Assembly: GCA_910579655.1 (NCBI GenBank)
Contig: CAJTVE010000008.1
Location: forward strand, 1-64,000
Reading direction: 5' to 3'
Length of the DNA: 64,000 nucleotides
From: an uncultured Allobaculum sp.
GTDB lineage: Bacteria; Bacillota_I; Bacilli_A; Erysipelotrichales; Erysipelotrichaceae
Shown here: positions 58,695-64,000 of the stretch, piece after piece
Layout of the letters: each line of letters begins with the position of its first letter
How positions within the stretch are numbered: the first letter of the stretch is position 1
Notes under the pieces: model-generated
The model's database searches: none
What the model was told of the DNA's origin: nothing
Seen by the model: the letters and a program-made list of their open reading frames with translations, nothing else
Program-made: the position numbers and the translations under genes

Positions 58695-58744
58695 TTGACA
58701 CCGTGTCAGAACAGAGCTATAAAAGAGTCACTGACATCGTGTCA
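58695..58744 (+). promoter_or_regulatory. Promoter with two TetR-type operators
   Basis: TTGACA (58695-58700), 17 bases, TATAAA (58718-58723) is a near-consensus promoter. The palindrome TGACACCGTGTCA (58696-58708) covers the -35 and TGACATCGTGTCA (58732-58744) covers the start-site region; the centres are 36 bases apart. The TetR protein encoded two genes downstream is the obvious repressor. Confidence 0.85.
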
Positions 58745-58920
58745 GCATAAAACCATTCATTGCTTGGCAGCAAAATCCTTAAAGAAATTTCTGCCAAAGC
58801 CACCCTGCCTGCCGCATTGTCTTCAATCCAGACGATGGTCAATGACCAGATCAAGGGCAGAAGACAAAGCGGCAGTCCATTCAGAAAATCGTCTGTAACA
58901 GACAAGAGGAATTCGTAAAG
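58745..58920 (+). other. Leader of the redox cassette
   Basis: An untranslated stretch of about 170 bases between the operators and the first ATG. No open frame with a ribosome binding site was found. GAGGAATTC lies before the ATG at 58921. Confidence 0.4.
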
Positions 58921-59475
58921 ATGAAAAAGAACATTGGATCTCAGTTAGCTTTATATCCAACTCCAGTGACGGTCATTGGAGCCATGAATGAAAACAAACC
59001 CACCTGGACACTCGTTGCCCATGTCGGCATCATCGGCCATGACCGGGTACTGGTCAGCCTGGCTGCTCCACACTTTATCAATCACCTGATCAAAGAAAAT
59101 AAGAAGCTTTCCATCAGCATTGTCGATGAAAACATGCTGCCAGAAACCGACTACGCCGGTTCTGTCAGTGGAAATAAAGTCGATAAGAGCGATTTATTCG
59201 AATATGAACTTGGAACAGCAGGTGCTCCCATCATTTCCAAAGCCCCGGTCGTCATGGAATGTACGGTTGAGGATATCTACAACACACCAAACTTTGAAAG
59301 TTTTATCTGCTCCATTGACAACACCTATGTAGACGAAAAATATCTCAACGAAGCTGGAAAGATTGATTACCACGCCTTAAAGCCGGTCTTGTTCGAATTT
59401 CCAACCTATGAATATCTGTCTACCGGTGAAGTTCTGGGCAAATGCCTGTCCTTCAAAGACAAACTCAATAAGTAG
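58921..59475 (+). CDS. Flavin reductase-like protein (FMN-binding split barrel)
   Basis: A 184-residue protein of the flavin reductase-like / flavoredoxin family, which binds FMN and transfers electrons from NAD(P)H or other donors. It starts with LALYPTPVTVIGAMNENKPT and continues WTLVAHVGIIGHDRVLVSLA, the FMN-phosphate region, then FINHLIKENKKLSISIVDE. It is first in a three-gene unit with a TetR regulator 8 bases after it. The role is probably in reducing a xenobiotic or maintaining redox balance. Confidence 0.88.
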   Translation: MKKNIGSQLALYPTPVTVIGAMNENKPTWTLVAHVGIIGHDRVLVSLAAPHFINHLIKENKKLSISIVDENMLPETDYAGSVSGNKVDKSDLFEYELGTAGAPIISKAPVVMECTVEDIYNTPNFESFICSIDNTYVDEKYLNEAGKIDYHALKPVLFEFPTYEYLSTGEVLGKCLSFKDKLNK

Positions 59476-59483
59476 AGCCCAGT

Positions 59484-60131
59484 ATGCCAAAAGGATCTGA
59501 AAAACTGACCGCGGCCCGCAAGGAAGAAATCATCAATGCCTGCGCCAGACTTTACGAAACCATGAGTTTCAAGGAAATCACCATCAAAGAAATCGGCCAG
59601 GCTACTTCCTTTACCCGGACCTCCATCTACAACTACTTCCAGACCAAAGAAGAAATCTTTCTGGCCTTGATGCAGCGCGAATACGAATCCTGGATCAAAG
59701 CCCTGAAGCAGATTCAAAATACACACCAACAGATGAGTGTCGATGAATTTGCCAGCGTCTTGGCCAGATCTTTAGAAGAACGCCCCAACCTGCTCAAGCT
59801 TTTATCCATGAACCGTTACGACATGGAAGAAAACAGCCGCATCGAACGACTGGTTGAATTCAAAAAAGCCTATGGATGCTCCATGAAAGAAGTCCAAAAC
59901 TGCCTGAACCAGTTCTTCCCCCAGATGAGCGAACCAGACAAACAGGATTTCATCTATTCCTTTTTCCCGTTTATGTTTGGCATCTATCCCTATACCATCG
60001 TCACTGAGAAACAGAAACAGGCGATGGAACAGGCAGATGTTCACTACGTCTGCATGACCATTTACGAAATCACTTACCGTGAAACCAGAAAATTGCTGGA
60101 AGCCTGCCTGCAAAACACCAAGGAACACTGA
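59484..60131 (+). CDS. TetR/AcrR-family transcriptional regulator
   Basis: A 215-residue repressor. The N-terminal helix-turn-helix is IINACARLYETMSFKEITIK followed by EIGQATSFTRTSIYNYFQTK. The C-terminal ligand domain has no recognisable signature; it includes RPNLLKLLSMNRYDMEENSR, as in TetR proteins adjacent to flavodoxin-like genes. The gene is sandwiched between flavin-dependent enzymes and presumably binds the two TGACAnnnTGTCA sites at 58696-58744, repressing its own operon. Confidence 0.92.
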   Translation: MPKGSEKLTAARKEEIINACARLYETMSFKEITIKEIGQATSFTRTSIYNYFQTKEEIFLALMQREYESWIKALKQIQNTHQQMSVDEFASVLARSLEERPNLLKLLSMNRYDMEENSRIERLVEFKKAYGCSMKEVQNCLNQFFPQMSEPDKQDFIYSFFPFMFGIYPYTIVTEKQKQAMEQADVHYVCMTIYEITYRETRKLLEACLQNTKEH

Positions 60132-60291
60132 ACAAACCAAAAACCAGACAAACAAGAATATCGCTTACCCCCTCGAAACAAAATTCCATCTAAAAACCGC
60201 CCCTCGCTGCCTGACATACCAATACACATTTTGCAAAAAGAAGCGAAACAGGACGGAAGAAGCAACTCAATGGAAGAAAAGGAGACTTTCA

Positions 60292-60831
60292 ATGAAAATC
60301 GTTGTTCTCGAAGGAAGCCCCAACCGCAATGGCTCCTCCAACATGCTTGCGAAAGAATTTATCCGGGGAGCCAGAGAAGCCGGTCATGAAATCACTGTCT
60401 TCTCTGCCCCTCATTGCAAGATCCATCCCTGCAGCGGATGCCTCTATTGCGGCTATGATGGTCCCTGCGCTCAAAAAGACGATATGGAAATCATCAGACC
60501 TGCAATCCTTGATTCCGATCTGATTGTTTTCGTCACGCCACTTTACTACTACGGAATGTCCGCCCAGCTGAAAACCCTTATCGACCGCTTCTGCGCGTTC
60601 AACGGATCCTTGCAGGACAAAAACCTGAAGTCCGCTTTCCTCTCTGTTGCCTGGAACAGTGACGACTGGACGTTCGATGCCCTCGAAGCCCATTACAAAA
60701 CCCTGGTTCGCTACCTGAACCTCCAGGATCAGGGCATGGTTCTTGGCAAAGGCTGTGGCACACCATCCATGACCAGACACAGCCAGTATCCAGAACAGTC
60801 CTATAGACTCGGAAGATCTCTGAAAGACTAA
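60292..60831 (+). CDS. NAD(P)H-dependent FMN reductase / flavodoxin-fold oxidoreductase
   Basis: A 179-residue flavodoxin-fold protein. The FMN phosphate loop is EGSPNRNGSSNMLAKEF at the N-terminus. A short Cys segment, HPCSGCLYCGYDGPCAQKDD, is typical of iron-sulfur flavoprotein-like and NADPH-dependent reductases. TPLYYYGMSAQLKTLIDRF is the second flavin contact. It starts 160 bases after the TetR gene with AAAGGAGACTTTC before the ATG; the longer frame beginning within the tetR gene is not used. Confidence 0.9.
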   Translation: MKIVVLEGSPNRNGSSNMLAKEFIRGAREAGHEITVFSAPHCKIHPCSGCLYCGYDGPCAQKDDMEIIRPAILDSDLIVFVTPLYYYGMSAQLKTLIDRFCAFNGSLQDKNLKSAFLSVAWNSDDWTFDALEAHYKTLVRYLNLQDQGMVLGKGCGTPSMTRHSQYPEQSYRLGRSLKD

Positions 60832-61412
60832 TCTTAAATCCCGAAATCGTCGCTTCAAAAGTCCGGCTTTTACGCACACAGGATGCTTAGCAGTCGTCGT
60901 GATTATTGACGATAAGAATCCCCGCTAAGAGCCATAGCCCAATGGTCTCAGATCCATTCGCTTTGATTTGGATAGAGCTGCTGGATCAGAAACACGAATG
61001 ATGAAACTTATTTATTTGCTTTATTTAACGAGATTATTCGCCCTAAAACGACATTTGCGCAAGATTGCTGAAAACAGAGCTGGGCTGATCGCTCCCTTAA
61101 GAAACTTTCCTACTCCCTCTGGTCCACTCCGAATCCAGCCCAAACAAACAAAACGCCCACAGTTACCGGATCAGGCAATCCGAAATCTGTGGGCGTTGTT
61201 TGTTGAAAGGCTGCTGACTGCAGGCATTCCAGCAGGAGAAGAGAGGCTTTTGCACGGCGGATATTGTAATCAGGCCTGATTGCAATGAAGACATTGATTG
61301 CGATGATAGGACCTGCCGGCTCAAACAGATCACCTGATCCTTTTCAAAGTCCGACGGACAAATGGCCGAGGCTGAAGAAAGCCAGGTGCAGGCCATCTAT
61401 CCATCTATCTAC
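60832..61412. other. Intergenic region after the redox cassette
   Basis: About 580 bases without a supported gene. It includes the hairpin listed next and a simple ATCT/ACCT repeat near 61396-61417. A 103-codon frame on the plus strand (60968-61279) has no ribosome binding site or motif. Confidence 0.4.
61141..61197 (-). terminator. Hairpin terminator, probably of the GH36 transcript
   Basis: AACGCCCACAG and CTGTGGGCGTT form a perfect 11-bp outer stem with an inner GGAT/ATCC stem. On the minus strand it is followed by TTGTTTGTTTG. It lies about 215 bases past the GH36 stop codon. Confidence 0.6.
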
Positions 61413-63653
61413 CTACCTGACGGCTTTCAGATGAATCAGGCAGGACTGAAAGTCCCCGACCATCTGGGCACTTTTCTGATTGGTTCCATTGTTGGATGAC
61501 GGCAGGCGAAGTCCCATCTGTGCCAATAGGGCGCTGGTCAATCGCTGGTCGTTGCAGATCCACTCTTTTGGCAGATGGTTTTCTTCCTTCTGCACAAATG
61601 GCAGTCGTAGGGATGCGGTGGGAACACTTTGCAAATCAGAAAGAATCCGGTAAACCCCTACATACAGATCCTCCTTATCGGCAATTGCCCAGGCGGGCTG
61701 ATTGGAGTGGAATGGGGAGCGCAAATGGTACAGATCGCCATGCAGAATGGCTGGTTCCATCTGTCGATAGGTTTCAATCTGCAAACGGATCTGTTCTTCA
61801 TCTAAATCCTGTTTTCTTTCCAGATTGATTTCATAACCCAGAATGCCAAAGAAGGCGACATCTTTACGAAATTCAGTCCCGATCAGCCGGCCAGTCTGGT
61901 GGCTGGGGATTTCCGCAATATGGTTGGACAGGCAGGAAAGCGGATACCCCATGCTCGTGGCATACTGAATTTTCAGGCGGTCAAAGCCATCCGTGTTGTC
62001 ACTAACCCAGATCTGACTGGAGTAATACAGAATCCCTGGATCAAAACGGCCCCCGCCGCCAGCACATCCTTCAATCAGCACCTCTGGAAAATCACGCTGG
62101 ATTTTTTCATAGAGAGAATAAACCCCCAGAATATAGCGATGAAAAAGTTCCATCTGGCTGATCCCATGACGGTCCAAATAGCTCGACCATGCTTCGGTAA
62201 TATCCCGGTTCATATCCCATTTGAGATACGAAAGGCCGGTTTTTTCAATGATCGGCTTCATCATCTGATAAACAGCCTCCACAACCTGCGGGTTGGCAAA
62301 ATCAAGAACCAGCTGGCTGCGGCCATAGGAAATCCGTCCTTTGGGCGGGCGCAGCACCCAATCCGGATGCTGGCGATACAATTCTGATTCTTCATTGATC
62401 ATTTCCGGCTCAAACCACAGGCCGAATTCCATTCCCAGCTTCCTGACTTTCGAAGCAAACGCATCGAGTCCATGAGGAAATTTGCTCTCATCCACAAACC
62501 AGTCTCCAAGTGAGGTGGTATCCGTATCCCGTTTTCCAAACCAGCCATCATCGACAACGAAACATTCAATTCCCGCCCGGGCTGCTTTTTTAGCCAGCGA
62601 ATACAGATTGTCTTCGTTGAGCTCAAAATAGACAGCTTCCCAGCTGTTCAGGACAATCGGGCGATGTCGATAGGCAAAGCGTGGGTTGAGGATGAAATCA
62701 CGGATAAACCGGGAGAAGACACGGGACAGGCCATCCATTCCCTGATCCGAGTAGCCCATCATCATTTCCGGTGTCGTAAACGTCTGGCCAGGACGAAGCG
62801 TCCAGGCAAACGTCAGAGGGTGAATACCGCTGACCAGCCGTGTCGCATCAAATTCATTGACCATGGCCTCATTTAAAAAACTCGACGAATAGACAAGATT
62901 CACTCCATAGGCATCCTCCTGATCCTCTCTGGCTCCTGTCCTGGTCAGGACTGTATACGGATTGCTTTGATGGGAAGAAGAACCATACAGACTTTGCACA
63001 TCCACCTGTCCCTGGACCAGGTTCTGGCGGACCTGCTGCCTCTCCCGCGCCCAGCTTCCTTCAAAATGAACCAGATCCCAGTCGGATCCGCCAACATTTA
63101 AAGCGCCGCTGGCTGCTTTATCAATCTGAATGGACTGCTCGCCGTGATTCGTTACTTTCGTCTGACGGATCACCATCGCACTGTCATCGGTCAATGTATA
63201 GAGCAGATCCACACCGATTTTCCAGGTTTCATCCATCAGATGCAAAACCAGTGTCTTTGCGTGCTCATCAAATCGGCAGTGCGGCATGGCTTCTGGCTGC
63301 TCATTGTGACAGGCGGCATGGATTTCGTAATCCTGCAAAGAAAGATTGAGGTACAGTGGTGACTGGTTGACAGAAATCATCAAAGCGGGTGACTGAAAGG
63401 AAGTGGTTCCATAAACGGGATACTCCAGCATCTGGTCAGCCAGCGAGAAGGAGCTGCCTTTATACACTTTAATCGTCCCCGCGCTCTTTCCCTCTCGTCT
63501 GCAGATGTACTGCAGCTGCTGCAAATCAATGTGCGGCAGGCACTTTCCGAAATAAACATGGGCAGGGGTTCCATCCGGCAGGATTTCGAGAATGTAGCTG
63601 ATCTTCTGATTGGTTAAAACAAAATAGTTTTCCAGCCGCGAAATCGTAACCAT
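61413..63653 (-). CDS. Alpha-galactosidase (GH36), second copy
   Basis: A 746-residue GH36 enzyme, about 40 residues longer than the copy at 51394. The same landmarks are present: VVDDGWFGKRDTDTTSLGDW, FGLWFEPEMINEES, the nucleophile Asp in LKWDMNRDITEAW, EGCAGGGGRFDPGIL and the acid/base Asp in WVSDNTDGFDRLK. Cytosolic, no signal peptide. Its ATG overlaps the stop of the upstream DUF3284 gene (TAATG), so the two are translationally coupled. The rest of that operon, perhaps a PTS permease, lies beyond the window. Confidence 0.95.
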   Translation of the reverse strand: MVTISRLENYFVLTNQKISYILEILPDGTPAHVYFGKCLPHIDLQQLQYICRREGKSAGTIKVYKGSSFSLADQMLEYPVYGTTSFQSPALMISVNQSPLYLNLSLQDYEIHAACHNEQPEAMPHCRFDEHAKTLVLHLMDETWKIGVDLLYTLTDDSAMVIRQTKVTNHGEQSIQIDKAASGALNVGGSDWDLVHFEGSWARERQQVRQNLVQGQVDVQSLYGSSSHQSNPYTVLTRTGAREDQEDAYGVNLVYSSSFLNEAMVNEFDATRLVSGIHPLTFAWTLRPGQTFTTPEMMMGYSDQGMDGLSRVFSRFIRDFILNPRFAYRHRPIVLNSWEAVYFELNEDNLYSLAKKAARAGIECFVVDDGWFGKRDTDTTSLGDWFVDESKFPHGLDAFASKVRKLGMEFGLWFEPEMINEESELYRQHPDWVLRPPKGRISYGRSQLVLDFANPQVVEAVYQMMKPIIEKTGLSYLKWDMNRDITEAWSSYLDRHGISQMELFHRYILGVYSLYEKIQRDFPEVLIEGCAGGGGRFDPGILYYSSQIWVSDNTDGFDRLKIQYATSMGYPLSCLSNHIAEIPSHQTGRLIGTEFRKDVAFFGILGYEINLERKQDLDEEQIRLQIETYRQMEPAILHGDLYHLRSPFHSNQPAWAIADKEDLYVGVYRILSDLQSVPTASLRLPFVQKEENHLPKEWICNDQRLTSALLAQMGLRLPSSNNGTNQKSAQMVGDFQSCLIHLKAVR

Positions 63654-64000
63654 TACTGACCACCTTTCTGGCAGGCTTCCTGCAGCTGGTTGATCCGCTT
63701 TTTGCAGGTTCGTCTGAAGAAGAAAGTATAGACAAGACTGACGATGGAAAAATTGAACTCATTCCTGTTTTCCTCGAAGGAATTGGTCTCTCGATAGGTC
63801 ACTTTGGTTGCGCCATTGGCTTCTTCTAAAATCCAGGAGCTGTCGATCTGACCGCCATTGTAAAGATGGGAAAGCGTCAGTTCATGGTCGTTGTAAACGG
63901 ACAGCCGGCTTTTGCCGGGAACTTTCTGGTTGTTGATTTTGGTATAGAAATCGCGGCTGACCTGCATGCCTTCGTGCAGGTCTTCTGCTTTCTTGGATAA
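63653..64000 (-). CDS. DUF3284-domain protein, C-terminal part (cut by window edge)
   Basis: 116 codons are open from the window edge to a TAA at 63653. The visible part, YTKINNQKVPGKSRLSVYND, WILEEANGATKVTYRETNSF and the tail FFFRRTCKKRINQLQEACQKG, matches DUF3284 proteins, small (about 140 aa) START-like proteins found in PTS gene clusters for beta- and alpha-glycosides. An internal ATG at 63967 is not the real start because homology continues upstream (SKKAEDLHEG). It overlaps the GH36 start by one base. Confidence 0.75.
   Translation of the reverse strand, partial: LSKKAEDLHEGMQVSRDFYTKINNQKVPGKSRLSVYNDHELTLSHLYNGGQIDSSWILEEANGATKVTYRETNSFEENRNEFNFSIVSLVYTFFFRRTCKKRINQLQEACQKGGQ

Noticed and set aside
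60968..61279. 103-codon plus-strand frame after the redox cassette
   Set aside because: Overlaps a hairpin terminator, lacks a ribosome binding site and has no recognisable content.

Overview
The window looks like chromosome of a fermentative, gut-type Firmicute. An Erysipelotrichaceae-like bacterium is my best guess, but nothing here fixes the genus. The reasons are AGGAGG-type ribosome binding sites, T-box leaders, many intrinsic terminators, several PTS permeases with orphan enzyme I, the TelA/XpaC pair, YhgE/Pip, and a DUF969/DUF979/Pcp operon. No rRNA, tRNA, CRISPR array, prophage or plasmid backbone was seen. The left edge cuts an IS110-type transposase gene and the right edge cuts a DUF3284 gene.

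Layout. 1-13 kb is mostly housekeeping: an esterase, the ribosome-associated GTPase TypA/BipA, a PHP-type histidinol phosphatase, a pyridoxal kinase, valyl-tRNA synthetase behind a T-box leader, an NSS-family Na+ symporter and a class I aminotransferase. 13-19.5 kb holds three tandem paralogues of an uncharacterised ~193-203 aa protein beside a tryptophan-type ABC transporter (trpXYZ-like). That transporter has its own T-box with a TGG specifier, and a decayed copy of the ATPase gene tail lies between two of the paralogues. 19.9-23.4 kb is a ribulose-monophosphate cluster (manA-like, hxlA, hxlB) preceded by a frameshifted DeoR regulator. 23.5-30.2 kb carries a GNAT acetyltransferase, TelA and XpaC, a long transposase-derived gene that seems to lack its second catalytic Asp, and an ECF sigma/anti-sigma pair. 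30.5-40.3 kb has a beta-glucoside PTS and 6-phospho-beta-glucosidase, a YhgE/Pip protein, PTS enzyme I and an ECF-type vitamin transporter S component. 40.6-46.4 kb contains a cupin, an unusual SseB-macrodomain fusion, orphan membrane and Rossmann-like proteins, and a disrupted 2-hydroxyacid dehydrogenase. 46.6-53.7 kb is a sucrose/alpha-galactoside locus (AraC regulator, GH32, PTS EIIBCA, GH36) with a clear AraC-type direct-repeat operator. 53.8-64 kb has a divergent RpiR/TauE pair with palindromic operators, the DUF969-DUF979-pcp operon, a TetR-controlled flavin/redox cassette, and a second GH36 alpha-galactosidase coupled to a DUF3284 gene.

How it fits together. Sugars enter through PTS permeases energised by enzyme I, are cleaved in the cytosol by GH1, GH32 and GH36 enzymes, and feed glycolysis. 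HxlA/HxlB could interconvert fructose-6-phosphate and ribulose-5-phosphate plus formaldehyde, a route some anaerobes use to make pentoses. Amino-acid status is read by two T-boxes (valine and, by specifier, tryptophan). The most unusual items are the paralogue trio with the ATPase relic, the SseB-macrodomain fusion, the apparently catalytically dead transposase-like protein, and several well-defined operator arrays.
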